The notes under the pieces: generated by a model
Told to the model about the DNA's origin: nothing
The model's database searches: none
Seen by the model: the letters and a program-made list of their open reading frames with translations, nothing else
Made by a program: the position numbers and the translations under genes
Part shown: piece by piece, positions 8,971-17,336 of the stretch
Numbering within the stretch: the stretch's first letter is position 1
How the letters are laid out: each line of letters begins with the position of its first letter
Assembly: GCA_965227145.1 (NCBI GenBank)
Contig: OZ245730.1
Location: forward strand, 5,828,001-5,892,000
DNA: 64,000 nt
Direction of reading: 5' to 3'
Source of the DNA: JACKAQ01 sp965227145
Lineage (GTDB): Bacteria > Calditrichota > Calditrichia > RBG-13-44-9 > J075

Positions 8971-10527
8971 ATGAGGTTTGTTTTGAATATGCAAATTATT
9001 GCAAATATACGATTTATCATAAAAATGTTGATGGCGTTTGCGATGTTGAATGCGCCGCTGTTTGCGGATTACATTACGCCGGGAACCGGCGTTCATTTCA
9101 CGGCGGACAGCCTGGTGGCAAATGCCGGCGGCGTGGTGACCGGCGCAAACGGCAGCTATCTGGTGAACGAAACCGTGCAGGTGCAAACCGGCGATACGCT
9201 CACGCTGTTGCCCGGTGATACGCTCATTTTCACTGACACATCCGGCAGTGCGGAGCTGCACATCAACGGTGCATTTTTCGCGATCGGCACGGAAACGGAT
9301 TCGATAATCATCACTTCGCAAAACCAGAATTACGGCGATTTTTACGGGCTCATTTTTCGCGATACGGACAGCGGCTCCGCGTTCGAGATGAATTATTGCC
9401 GAATCGAATATGCCGTTCGCGCGATCGACGTGGTCAGCGCCGATGTGCTGGTGGAAAACAGCATCATTCGCCGCACCAGCGAAGTCGCCATCGATCTGTT
9501 CGGAACGAACAGCGTGTTTCGCAACTGCCTGATCACCGAAAATCGCCAGCGCGCAGTAACGATGACCGTGAATTCTTCGCCGACCATCGAAGGCTGCATA
9601 TTCACTGAAAACAATTTCGAAAATGCCAGCCCTTACACCATTATTTCCATAGGTTTACAGGGGGAAAATTCGCCGGTTATCCGCAATAATCACATCATTG
9701 GCGGATACGACAAAAGCGGCGGTATTTCCATCTGGAACACCTCCAACGCGCTCATCGAAGGCAACACTATCGAAAATTGCGGCTACGGGATTTTGTGTTA
9801 TCAAACGGATGCCAATCCGGTGATCAAAAATAATATTATTCGCAACAACACCATCAATCCCGACACGTTGGTGTGGGGATTCGGCATTGCCAGCAACGGA
9901 CCAAATGCGCCGATCATCACCGGAAATGAAATTTACGGGCACTTTTACGGCGTGGCGATTGTTGGTGGCGGGCAGCCGAACGTGGGCAATGTGGACAACC
10001 CCGACACAACCGACGACGGCAAAAATTATTTTCTCGGCAACGGCATTGGCAACAATCGCTACGAATTATTTAACAATAATGCACTGCCGATTGTGGCGCA
10101 AAACAACTGGTGGGGCACCGCCGATCCGGACAGCATCGAAGATCGCATCGTGCATCAGGTGGATGACAGCGGCTACGGATTGGTGAGTTTCACGCCGTAT
10201 ATTTCGGAAATTACTGCGGTCGATCCGGTGGAAAATGCTGTTTTGCCCGATGAACTGACGCTGCTGCCGGCGTATCCAAATCCCTTCAATCCGGAAACGC
10301 GATTGCGATTTTCACTGCCCAAAACCGTCGAAGTTACGATTCAAATTTTTGATGTAACCGGCAGGAAAATTAACACGTTGCTATCGCAACAAATGAACGC
10401 GGGAGCGCACGAAATTCGTTGGAACGCCACCAACGAATCCGGCGCAGCGGTGAGCAGCGGCATCTATTTTTACAGCATCCGGGCGAATGCGCAGGTCAAA
10501 TCCGGCAAACTGGTATTACTCAAATAA
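8971..10527 (+). CDS. secreted right-handed beta-helix protein with C-terminal sorting (T9SS/FlgD-Ig-like) tail
   Basis: A 518-residue protein with an N-terminal hydrophobic signal ending near APLFADYI. Residues about 90-330 are short repeats of the type NSIIRR, NCLITEN, GCIFTEN, NNHIIGG and GNTIENC, which build a parallel beta-helix as in pectate-lyase-like or NosD-like proteins. The C-terminus starts with YPNPFNPETRLRFSLP and ends GIYFYSIRANAQVKSGKLVL, the sorting tail used by type IX secretion. Expected location is the cell surface or medium. No catalytic residues of polysaccharide lyases can be assigned with confidence, so carbohydrate binding or cleavage is only a guess. Confidence 0.88.
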   Translation: MRFVLNMQIIANIRFIIKMLMAFAMLNAPLFADYITPGTGVHFTADSLVANAGGVVTGANGSYLVNETVQVQTGDTLTLLPGDTLIFTDTSGSAELHINGAFFAIGTETDSIIITSQNQNYGDFYGLIFRDTDSGSAFEMNYCRIEYAVRAIDVVSADVLVENSIIRRTSEVAIDLFGTNSVFRNCLITENRQRAVTMTVNSSPTIEGCIFTENNFENASPYTIISIGLQGENSPVIRNNHIIGGYDKSGGISIWNTSNALIEGNTIENCGYGILCYQTDANPVIKNNIIRNNTINPDTLVWGFGIASNGPNAPIITGNEIYGHFYGVAIVGGGQPNVGNVDNPDTTDDGKNYFLGNGIGNNRYELFNNNALPIVAQNNWWGTADPDSIEDRIVHQVDDSGYGLVSFTPYISEITAVDPVENAVLPDELTLLPAYPNPFNPETRLRFSLPKTVEVTIQIFDVTGRKINTLLSQQMNAGAHEIRWNATNESGAAVSSGIYFYSIRANAQVKSGKLVLLK

Positions 10528-10562
10528 AACGGCGCCGACGTGCCCATTAAAAAGGAAAAATC

Positions 10563-10925
10563 ATGAAATACGATTCCATAAATCTCAAAGAAAAACTCGC
10601 CAAAATTGATGCGCAGTGGTCGCCAAAAATCATCGCGCAAATGAACGATTACCACTTCAAACTGGCGAAAATTCAGGGTGAATTTGTCTGGCACAGCCAT
10701 GCAGAAACCGACGAAACGTTCATCGTTTTGCACGGCGAATTGACCATCCGTTTTCGCGATGGCGAAGTGAAGCTCCGCGAAGGTGAGATGTTCGTGGTGC
10801 CAAAATCGGTGGAGCATCTGCCAGTTGCGGCGGAGGAATGCCACATCATGTTGATTGAACCTGCCGGAACGGTGAATACCGGGGACGCCGGCGGCGAGCG
10901 CACCAAAGCTGCGGAGTGGTTGTGA
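10563..10925 (+). CDS. small cupin-domain protein
   Basis: A 120-residue cytoplasmic cupin. Motif 1 is seen as GEFVWHSHAETDETFIVLHG (two His and a Glu as metal ligands) and motif 2 as GEMFVVPKSVEHLPVAAEE with the third His. A GGAAAA-rich site (AAAAAGGAAAAATC) precedes the ATG. Family members of this size include isomerases, dioxygenases and metal-dependent sensors; the substrate is unknown. It begins 35 bases after the beta-helix gene and could share its transcript. Confidence 0.88.
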   Translation: MKYDSINLKEKLAKIDAQWSPKIIAQMNDYHFKLAKIQGEFVWHSHAETDETFIVLHGELTIRFRDGEVKLREGEMFVVPKSVEHLPVAAEECHIMLIEPAGTVNTGDAGGERTKAAEWL

Positions 10926-10985
10926 GCCTGTGCTGTCGGTAAAAAAATCTGGCATTCAAAAAAACATTATTGGAAGCAAAATCAG

Positions 10986-11012
10986 GAGATTCCTGCATTC
11001 GCAGGAATGACA
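10986..11012. repeat. REP-like palindrome, copy 2
   Basis: GAGATTCCTGCATTCGCAGG followed by AATGACA; a cleaner copy of the element at 1731-1757, in opposite orientation. It lies between the cupin and methyltransferase genes. Confidence 0.6.
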
Positions 11013-11086
11013 ATTTAACAGACATTATTGTCTCCGTGCACTCTGCACCACTGTGGCAATTATCATTAATAAATACAGGAAAAATT

Positions 11087-11767
11087 ATGAACATTTTGAT
11101 TTCGGGAATGATTGTTGTGCTGCTGTTTGCGGCGTGCTCGCACGATAAACACGATCATCATGAGCACGAGTCCAGCGGATCGGCGAATGAACACATGCAC
11201 AAATCATCATTTGATGAATTGGTGCAGCGGTTCGAATCGTCGGAGCGCGATGCCTATCAGCAGCCGGAGAAAGTGCTCGAATACATCGGTGATGTGTCCG
11301 GCAAAAAAATATTGGACATCGGCGCGGGCACCGGTTATTTCACATTCCGGCTGGCAAAAGCGGGCGCGAGCGTCATCGCCGGGGATGTGGATGACGATTT
11401 CCAGAATTACATCCGCGAAAAAATCGAAAAAGAGGGGCTCGATTCGCTGAACATCGCGCTGCGCAAACTGCCGTACGACAGCCCGTCGCTGGCACCGGCG
11501 GAGGTGGATATCGCGATTATCGTGAATACCTATCACCATATCGACAATCGAACCGCATATTTTGCGGAAGTGCTGGCGGGACTGAAACCCGGCGGTGAGC
11601 TGATCGTGATCGATTTTTTCAAAAAAGAGATGCTATTTGGTCCGCCGGTTGAAAAGAAAATCGCCGAGGCGCAGGTGCGGGAAGAATTGGCAGCGGCGGG
11701 ATTTTCGCAATTTGAGATCGAAACGGAGTTGCTGGAATACCAATACATCATCCGCGCAAAGCGCTGA
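11087..11767 (+). CDS. class I SAM-dependent methyltransferase carrying a lipoprotein signal and His-rich linker
   Basis: A 226-residue protein. From the ATG at 11087 (ACAGGA site 7 bases upstream) it begins with a hydrophobic segment ending LLFAAC, a plausible lipobox. A His-rich linker (SHDKHDHHEHE) follows, then a complete Rossmann methyltransferase domain. SAM motif I is KKILDIGAGTGYFTFRLAKA; later motifs are AIIVNTYHHI and LKPGGELIVIDFF. Methyltransferases normally act in the cytoplasm, where SAM is made, so a lipoprotein form is odd. Either the domain is anchored facing an unusual compartment or the hydrophobic segment is a membrane anchor. Starting further upstream (10970) would add 39 residues read through the REP element, which seems unlikely. 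Confidence 0.85.
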   Translation: MNILISGMIVVLLFAACSHDKHDHHEHESSGSANEHMHKSSFDELVQRFESSERDAYQQPEKVLEYIGDVSGKKILDIGAGTGYFTFRLAKAGASVIAGDVDDDFQNYIREKIEKEGLDSLNIALRKLPYDSPSLAPAEVDIAIIVNTYHHIDNRTAYFAEVLAGLKPGGELIVIDFFKKEMLFGPPVEKKIAEAQVREELAAAGFSQFEIETELLEYQYIIRAKR

Positions 11768-11801
11768 TTTTTGCCGCAAAGCCGCGAAGTGCGCGAAAAA
11801 A
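11768..11801. repeat. dispersed repeat, inverted partner of 8486-8520
   Basis: GCCGCAAAGCCGCGAAGTGC followed by GCGAAAAAA, the near reverse complement of 8486-8520. It occupies nearly the whole gap before the AlkD-like gene. Confidence 0.5.
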
Positions 11802-11825
11802 CGACAATTTTTTATTGAGGAACAA

Positions 11826-12605
11826 ATGTCGTACACACCGCTGAAATATTATTTCGGGAAAGAATTGGCTGAGCTGCTAAGTAGCAAAATTACAGCAGTT
11901 TACCCGTCTTTTGCCGCGGAAAATTTCATCGAAACTGTTGCGAAGCAAGTTGATCCGCTGGAGCTGAAAGCACGGGTTGAAGTTATCTCGGACGGGCTGC
12001 GGGAACACCTGCCGCAACCGTTTGACGCAGCGATTGACATTTTGCTGCAAATCGTCGGGCCGCCAAATCCTAACGAAACAGGCATGTTCAACGAAGGTTA
12101 CTGGCTGATGCCGGTCGCGTTTTTTGTGGAAAAATTCGGCTTGGATCATTTTGATACGTCCATGCGGGCGATTTACGAAATCACCCAGCGCAACACCGGC
12201 GAATACGCCATCCGTCCGTTTATCGAAAAATATCCCGAAAAAACGTTGCGCGTGATGCAGCAATGGTCAACAGATGCCAGTTTTCATGTCCGGCGACTGG
12301 CCAGCGAGGGCGCGCGCCCGCGATTGCCGTGGGCAAAAAAGCTGGATATGTTCATCGCCAATCCTGTACCGGTGCTGCCGATTCTGGAAAATCTCAACCG
12401 CGATCCGAGCAAGTTTGTCCAAAAATCGGTGGCGAATCATCTCAATGATATTTTGAAAGACAATTACGAAATCGGCATGCGTGTGCTGCGCAAATGGAGC
12501 GAACATCCCGCGCCGGAGACGAAATGGATCATCAAACACGCCCTGCGCAACCAGAAAAAACTGGAAAATCCCGAAGCGCTGGCGCTGCTCGATTCGCTTA
12601 TTTGA
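11826..12605 (+). CDS. AlkD-like DNA alkylation repair protein (HEAT-like repeats)
   Basis: A 259-residue all-helical protein starting at the ATG at 11826 behind a TGAGG site. It shows the alternating helical pairs of the AlkD/DNA_alkylation family: EKTLRVMQQWSTDASFHVRR, LASEGARPRLPWAKK, VQKSVANHLNDILKD and WIIKHALRNQKK. The RRLASEGARPRLPWA stretch is characteristic of this clade. Bacterial AlkD removes bulky or cationic alkyl adducts such as N3/N7-alkylpurines without base flipping. Whether the catalytic Trp/Asp positions are kept cannot be checked without an alignment. The last 8 bases overlap the end of the convergent DUF3570 gene. Confidence 0.85.
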   Translation: MSYTPLKYYFGKELAELLSSKITAVYPSFAAENFIETVAKQVDPLELKARVEVISDGLREHLPQPFDAAIDILLQIVGPPNPNETGMFNEGYWLMPVAFFVEKFGLDHFDTSMRAIYEITQRNTGEYAIRPFIEKYPEKTLRVMQQWSTDASFHVRRLASEGARPRLPWAKKLDMFIANPVPVLPILENLNRDPSKFVQKSVANHLNDILKDNYEIGMRVLRKWSEHPAPETKWIIKHALRNQKKLENPEALALLDSLI

Positions 12606-13752
12606 CGATAAACGAAACACCCATTCCCACCGAAAACGCACTCAATCCGTCCGACCGGTCGTAAACGGAGAATCGAAAATCCAGCCGTTTCATGAGCAGT
12701 GAACCAAAATCCGCCACGCCGAAAACCGGGTAATAGCGCAGCCCGAGACCCACTTTGTGGCTGTTGAAATCAGACAAATCGTGATCCGATGTGTAAAATT
12801 CATCGCCCGGATTGTGCTCGCCGAATGGCCGGTAATCATCCGCTGCGCTCTGTTTGTGGTAGCGATAAAATGGCGTTATCGACACACTTTGGCTGATGGC
12901 AACCGGCAGTTCTATTTCCGCTGTGTTCGCCTGAATCCCGAAATCGTCCCAATAAAATCGATAATAGAGCCGCGAGATCAGCCAGTCGTTGACGTAATAA
13001 TTCAGCCGCGCGCCGACCGGGATTTTGATGCGGCTGTCCGGCAGTTTTTCCACGCGCGGTCGCGATTCGCCGGTAAAATACACCCGGTGAAACGGTGTGG
13101 ACAGCAACCCGGATTGATACACAACATCGCTCATCAGCGATATTTGCGCTCGTTGCGAAAGCACTTGCGAATAACTTGCGGAAACGTTGTAAGTCCGGCG
13201 ATTTCCATCGCTTAGCCAGTCTGTGCCGTTGCGCAATTCGATCGGGTAAATGAGTTGCGCGCGATCAAAAAATATTCTTCCGCTGAGGGCGAGCTCGCGA
13301 TTGTCATCCGCCGAAGCGGTTGCCCATTTCCCGCCGAAAGAAAACGAGGTGTAATCGTATTCCGCCGATCCGCCGAGCAAAAATCCGTAGCTGCCGTTGC
13401 CGGATGCGTTGTTGATCGTGTAATCGACGTTCGCATACGCCCGTGCATCGCTGCCGGATGCGCCGCTGCGAATCGGGTCGATATTATCCGATGACGCCGA
13501 CGAATAAAAATCGACGCCCGTTGCCACATTCAGGCTATTGTTGCCGATCGGCACATTTACGATGATCATCGGCGCGGTGTCGTGCAATTTTTCCGTGCCG
13601 TTTCCGCCGGTCACCGCCGCGTGGTCGCCGTCCTGTTGGTAATAATTCACCAGAAAATCAACCTCAATTTCTTTCGATTGATGACTGTTTTGCGCGAGCA
13701 AAAATCCGTTCAGCGCAAACAATCCAATCGCCCAAAAGTGCTTTAGTTGCAT
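12598..13752 (-). CDS. DUF3570 outer-membrane protein
   Basis: A 384-residue protein with a signal peptide (ends FLLAQ) and a beta-barrel-like pattern of alternating aromatic strands, ending in VGMGVSFIVK. The start region (EIEVDFLVNYYQQDGDHAAV) and the middle (YNVSASYSQVLSQRAQISL) fit DUF3570. Its ATG overlaps the stop of the DUF4266 gene by 10 bases, so the two are translationally coupled. It is the last gene of a four-gene operon (thioredoxin, apbE, DUF4266, DUF3570). Inferred role: an outer-membrane component of an envelope redox or metal-related system; no experimental function is known to me. Confidence 0.85.
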   Translation of the reverse strand: MQLKHFWAIGLFALNGFLLAQNSHQSKEIEVDFLVNYYQQDGDHAAVTGGNGTEKLHDTAPMIIVNVPIGNNSLNVATGVDFYSSASSDNIDPIRSGASGSDARAYANVDYTINNASGNGSYGFLLGGSAEYDYTSFSFGGKWATASADDNRELALSGRIFFDRAQLIYPIELRNGTDWLSDGNRRTYNVSASYSQVLSQRAQISLMSDVVYQSGLLSTPFHRVYFTGESRPRVEKLPDSRIKIPVGARLNYYVNDWLISRLYYRFYWDDFGIQANTAEIELPVAISQSVSITPFYRYHKQSAADDYRPFGEHNPGDEFYTSDHDLSDFNSHKVGLGLRYYPVFGVADFGSLLMKRLDFRFSVYDRSDGLSAFSVGMGVSFIVK

Positions 13753-13961
13753 CCGCAGCCTCCACCTACTTTTCCGCCGTTTGCGCCGGAAGCGCCTTCG
13801 CGATAGGTTTCAAAATTATGCTCGTAAGTCTTTATTTTTTGGGCACTTAATTTCATGTCTTCCTGATTCAAATGTGCTTTTTGATACGGTTTAACAGCCG
13901 CGCAACTGCTCAAAATAGTGCCAACTGTTATCATCACGAGGGTCCGTTTAATGCGTTTCAT
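13743..13961 (-). CDS. DUF4266 small lipoprotein with GGGCGCN tail
   Basis: A 72-residue predicted lipoprotein starting at the ATG at 13961 (AAGGA site). The signal ends TILSSC, with Cys20 as lipidation site. The mature part carries KPYQKAHLNQEDM, a conserved-looking block, then YREGASGANGGKVGG and the C-terminus GCGCN. The Gly-rich double-Cys tail is the family signature. It lies 32 bases after apbE and overlaps DUF3570. The EGASGAN segment loosely recalls the (S/T)GA(S/T) flavinylation motif recognised by ApbE, but the fit is poor. The CxC tail could bind metal or undergo thiol exchange with the operon's thioredoxin. Both ideas are inference. Confidence 0.85.
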   Translation of the reverse strand: MKRIKRTLVMITVGTILSSCAAVKPYQKAHLNQEDMKLSAQKIKTYEHNFETYREGASGANGGKVGGGCGCN

Positions 13962-13993
13962 TTGCCAAATTCCTTCTTTGATAAATATGTTTT

Positions 13994-15010
13994 TCAATCC
14001 GTTTTCGATGCCGTTATTGTGTAATTCAATTGCAAATTTTTGGAGGTGAAAATCTGGTCGTTGTCGTTGATGAGCAGGCATTCGATGCCGTTCAACCGGT
14101 CGATCAGCGCGACGCCGTCGGTTTCGCCGAGAATAAACACCGAGGTTGCCAGCGCGTCTGCCAATTCTGCGTCCGGGCAAACGATGGTCACGCTTTTGAT
14201 GCCGGAAACCGGCATGCCGGTTTTGGGGTGAATGATGTGGCTGTAGTGTTTCCCGTCAAATTCCACAAATTTTTCGTAATTGCCGGAGGTAACCACCGCC
14301 GTATTGGAAATCTGCAGCCAGCCGATGGTTTGGGTTTTGTCTTTCGGGTCGGTGATGCCGATTTCCCACGGCTGTCCGTTTGCCCGAACGCCCCACGCGT
14401 TCAGGTCGCCGCCGGCGTTTACCACGCCGTTTTCGATGCCCATTTGCTGCATCACGGCTTTGGCTTTGTTGGCAGCGTAGCCTTTGCCGATAGCGCCGAA
14501 ACCGATTTTCATTCCGCTGTCGCGAAGAAAAACGGTCGATGCTGCGTCATCCAGAATAATATTTTCGTAATTGATTTTGCTGACAGATGCAGCCATTTCG
14601 GCTGCAGTGGGCAGGTGGGTCATCGATCCGTCAAATTTCCAGATTTGATCAACCGATGCAAAAGAGATGTCAAAAATGCCGCCGGTGAGTTGCGATACTT
14701 TTTTGCTGCGGCGAATCAGTTCGAACAATTCGCGATCCACTTTCACCGGGCGAATGCCGGCGTTGCGGTTAATTTCGCTGGTTTGCGATGCCGGATCCCA
14801 CGATGAAATCAGCCGTTCGATGCGTTCGATTTCCGCAATCGCCGCGTTGATGCCACGCCACGCCAGCGCCGCATCCGCAGAAACCGCGACAATCTCGAAC
14901 CGCGAGCCCATCAATTTAAGCACTTTTTCGTGTGCTTGCGGCAGTTGCGCAGTGATTGATCCGGTAAAAAAAAGCGCAGCCAAAATAAGGCGTAAAATGT
15001 TTCTTTTCAA
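13994..15010 (-). CDS. apbE: FAD:protein FMN transferase (ApbE family)
   Basis: A 338-residue exported protein that attaches FMN from FAD to Thr/Ser of target proteins in the periplasm, using Mg2+. The signal peptide ends ITAQ. Family motifs seen: LMGSRFEIVA near the start, RLISSWDPASQTSEINRNAG, GFGAIGKGYAANKA, NAGGDLNAWG, and HIIHPKTGMPVSGIKSVTIV with DAELADALATSVFILG. These cover the FAD- and metal-binding sites. The start codon is TTG at 15010; no ATG gives a full signal peptide. The preceding gene encodes an exported thioredoxin, and a DUF4266 lipoprotein follows. No NqrC/RnfG-type substrate is nearby, which makes the neighbours candidate substrates. Confidence 0.94.
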   Translation of the reverse strand: MKRNILRLILAALFFTGSITAQLPQAHEKVLKLMGSRFEIVAVSADAALAWRGINAAIAEIERIERLISSWDPASQTSEINRNAGIRPVKVDRELFELIRRSKKVSQLTGGIFDISFASVDQIWKFDGSMTHLPTAAEMAASVSKINYENIILDDAASTVFLRDSGMKIGFGAIGKGYAANKAKAVMQQMGIENGVVNAGGDLNAWGVRANGQPWEIGITDPKDKTQTIGWLQISNTAVVTSGNYEKFVEFDGKHYSHIIHPKTGMPVSGIKSVTIVCPDAELADALATSVFILGETDGVALIDRLNGIECLLINDNDQIFTSKNLQLNYTITASKTD

Positions 15011-15038
15011 TAGTTTACTGTTCTAATATTCGATGTCG

Positions 15039-15536
15039 TTAATTACCGGTTTTCCCGGCATTTTTGGTGATCTCTTTCAACTGATTCACATATTCATCCG
15101 GCGTTTGGCGGTCGTAGCCGGACAATTCCCCGATCTTTTCGCCATCTTTATCGATCAACGCCACCAACGGAAAAGCGCCGCCGGCATTGTATCTTTCCGC
15201 CATCGCTTCGTTGTGCTTCTTTTCGTTTTCCGGCAATTGATTCTTTTTCTTTGCGGGAAAATCCAGTTGCACAATCACAAATTTTTCCGATGCGTATTTT
15301 TTGAAAGTATCCGAAGTCAAAATCTTCTTTTTTAGCATGATACATGGTTTGCACCAGTCCGATCCGCTGAAATAGACCAGCACCAGTTTGCCGTCTTTTC
15401 CGGCGGATTCCATGGCTTTATCCATATTGGTGAACCAACCCGGCTCAACTGTTTCCTTTTCCTGCGCGAAACCCGTTGCCAAAAATCCCAACAGCACCAA
15501 CCCAAACAGCGATCGAAAAATACTTTTGTGAATCAA
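15039..15536 (-). CDS. exported thioredoxin-fold protein (CKPC active site)
   Basis: A 165-residue periplasmic thioredoxin-like protein. The chosen start is TTG at 15536 because an AAGGGAGA ribosome site lies just upstream and a clean signal peptide follows (FGLVLLGFLATGFAQ). Upstream extension to 15638 would add 34 basic residues with no support. The domain shows VLVYFSGSDWCKPCIMLKKK with the redox CxxC, then a cis-Pro region (GGAFPLVALIDKDGEKIGEL). It is the first gene of the operon with apbE, DUF4266 and DUF3570. It may keep cysteines of the DUF4266 tail reduced, an inference from proximity. Confidence 0.88.
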   Translation of the reverse strand: MIHKSIFRSLFGLVLLGFLATGFAQEKETVEPGWFTNMDKAMESAGKDGKLVLVYFSGSDWCKPCIMLKKKILTSDTFKKYASEKFVIVQLDFPAKKKNQLPENEKKHNEAMAERYNAGGAFPLVALIDKDGEKIGELSGYDRQTPDEYVNQLKEITKNAGKTGN

Positions 15537-15707
15537 TTTTTGTCTCCCTTTGAACGAATTTTTGATTAATTTTATTGAACCTTTGAAGCGTTTACAAATT
15601 AGAATTGCGTTAGAGCAAATCGATGTTTTAACTAACATTAATCATTTTTTACTTTCTATTGATGAATGATACTTTCCGGGTTCTCAAAAGTTCGAAAGGA
15701 AAAGGGG

Positions 15708-16400
15708 ATGAATTTGCCACTGATTATCGGGCATCGCGGAGCCGCCGGACACGCGCCGGAAAACACGCTGTTATCAGTTGAAAAAGGCATTCAACTTGGT
15801 GCGGGGATGATTGAAATTGACGTTTACGCGGTAGAAAATGAGCTGGTTGTCATTCACGATGACACGCTGGAACGCACCACCAACGGCAGTGGCTTTGTGA
15901 TGGATCGCTCGCTCAGCTATTTGCGATCGCTGGATGCCGGCGCCGGGCAGAAAATTCCTTTTTTGCATGAAGTGATCGGTCTTGTGGATCGCCGCGTTGG
16001 CGTGAATATCGAATTGAAAGGTCCCGGCACAGCCGAGCCGGTTGCGAAGCTGATCCGCAATTATATTGATAGCGGATGGGATTATTCGCAGTTTCTCGTT
16101 TCCTCGTTCGATCACCGTGAATTGCAAAAAATACAATCGATCGATAAAAACATCCGGATTGGCATTCTAATTTACGGCGCGCCATTGTATTTTTTACAAT
16201 TTTCGCATCTGTTGAATGCTTTTTCTGTTCATTTCAGCATGGATTTTATCGATCAAAACCTGGTTGATGCTGCCAGATCGCAACAATTTCGCGTATTTGT
16301 TTATACTGTCAACGCACTTTCAGAATATGAACGGCTCCATTCGCTGCAAATTGACGGTATTTTCAGCGATTTTCCAGATATTTTCACAAATCTGAAGTAA
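15708..16400 (+). CDS. glycerophosphodiester phosphodiesterase
   Basis: A 230-residue TIM-barrel enzyme that splits glycerophosphodiesters into glycerol-3-phosphate and an alcohol. The ATG at 15708 follows an AAGGGG site and begins MNLPLIIGHRGAAGHAPENT, the family signature with catalytic His. The metal ligands EIDV and VVIHDDTLERTTNG (second catalytic His) follow, with NIELKGPG later. There is no signal peptide, so the enzyme is cytoplasmic. It is divergent from the thioredoxin-apbE operon and shares the short intergenic region 15537-15707 with it. Confidence 0.93.
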   Translation: MNLPLIIGHRGAAGHAPENTLLSVEKGIQLGAGMIEIDVYAVENELVVIHDDTLERTTNGSGFVMDRSLSYLRSLDAGAGQKIPFLHEVIGLVDRRVGVNIELKGPGTAEPVAKLIRNYIDSGWDYSQFLVSSFDHRELQKIQSIDKNIRIGILIYGAPLYFLQFSHLLNAFSVHFSMDFIDQNLVDAARSQQFRVFVYTVNALSEYERLHSLQIDGIFSDFPDIFTNLK

Positions 16401-16633
16401 AATGGGTGTTTTGTGGGAAATTCTACAAAGCGTTATAGTATTTTTATGCCTGCTCTCTGAAAAAACCTACAGTCGAGTCTTCAAAATCTTCTCTCCCTTT
16501 GTCAAAATTGCATTTTTTACAAGTTTGCAAATAGCCCCGATTGTATTTTCTGCAATTATCAATCTTGTGATTTTTAAATTTTAAAATATATAAGTCATTG
16601 TAAATATGTAGCTTATGCATAAATCGTGTAATT

Positions 16634-16649
16634 TGGCATGATACTTGTC
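16634..16649 (+). promoter_or_regulatory. sigma-54-type promoter upstream of the pseudo-receiver pair
   Basis: TGGCATG (16634-16640), four bases, then TTGT (16645-16648): the -24 GG and -12 TG elements have exact sigma-54 spacing, with one deviation (TTGT for TTGC). It lies 29 bases before the ATG at 16678. The same TGGCATG box with perfect spacing precedes flgB (46897-46912). Confidence 0.65.
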
Positions 16650-16677
16650 TCTAATAATGCCGAAAGGGAAACACTAA

Positions 16678-16905
16678 ATGGAAGCAGGAACAAACATGTT
16701 ACAAACAAGCATCGGACTTAAAAGAGAATTTACGACAGACGGCGATGCTTATTTTGTGCTGGAAATCGGAATGGATCCGGAAACCCGGGTTTCGATTGTC
16801 GAGCCGGACATGAACACGCTGCTGACCAACCTTCCCGAATACCTGACAACAATTATTCAAACACAAATTTTAATCGACCAACCTGCCAAGGAGGCTGCTC
16901 AATGA
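16678..16905 (+). CDS. small protein of unknown function, coupled to a pseudo-receiver
   Basis: A 75-residue protein, not recognised. It has no signal peptide or membrane segment. The sequence LKREFTTDGDAYFVLEIGMD suggests a short beta-hairpin, and LPEYLTTIIQTQILI a C-terminal amphipathic helix. An AAGGGAAA site precedes the ATG. Its stop codon overlaps the start of the next gene in ATGA, so both are co-translated. A sigma-54-type promoter lies just upstream. By context it may be a binding partner of the receiver-like protein, but no function can be assigned. Confidence 0.7.
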   Translation: MEAGTNMLQTSIGLKREFTTDGDAYFVLEIGMDPETRVSIVEPDMNTLLTNLPEYLTTIIQTQILIDQPAKEAAQ

Positions 16906-17282
16906 AAGTATTGGTGTGTGAAACCAGCAAGGATCGTGCAAAACTGATCAGCGATTTGTTAGAAGACTACCGTTATAAAATTCACGTGAACTTCAAAGGT
17001 GATGAAATTCTGTCCGACGTTCAGGATCTGAAGCCTTCCCTGATTATCGTGAATGCCAATGTTAAGCCCGATTCCGGTGTGAGCATTTTGGAAAAGCTGA
17101 AAGCTGATCCGCGTTACGCCAAAATCCCGGTTATTTTCATCTCGAATTTCACCTCTACCGAACTGCCGGAAAAAGTGAAAGCATTCCAGAATGTGGATTA
17201 TTTGGTAGAGCCGTTCAAAATCAAAAATTTCCGTCACATTGTTGAGCGTTGGGTCAATTTTCGCAGCCTCTACGTCAATTAA
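16902..17282 (+). CDS. degenerate (pseudo-) response-regulator receiver domain protein
   Basis: A 126-residue stand-alone REC fold. The secondary-structure pattern is intact (MKVLVCETSKDRAKLISDLL at the start, PSLIIVNANVKPDSG at strand 3, IPVIFISNF at strand 4, VDYLVEPFK at strand 5). The catalytic residues are not. The acidic pocket DD is Glu7-Thr8, the phospho-acceptor Asp is Asn51, the switch Thr is Ser81 and the invariant Lys is Glu103. Such pseudo-receivers cannot accept phosphate in the usual way and often act as protein-binding modules. It is co-translated with a 75-residue partner and ends just before a strong terminator, so the pair forms its own transcription unit. Confidence 0.85.
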   Translation: MKVLVCETSKDRAKLISDLLEDYRYKIHVNFKGDEILSDVQDLKPSLIIVNANVKPDSGVSILEKLKADPRYAKIPVIFISNFTSTELPEKVKAFQNVDYLVEPFKIKNFRHIVERWVNFRSLYVN

Positions 17283-17336
17283 TCCGGACGAAGATTCTCA
17301 AGACGACGAGCTTTCAAAAAATTAAAAATCAAATGT

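Noticed and set aside
16402..16584. 60-codon plus-strand ORF after the GDPD gene
   Set aside because: No ribosome site, hydrophobic AT-driven composition, and it begins 1 base after the previous stop; no sign of conservation can be seen.
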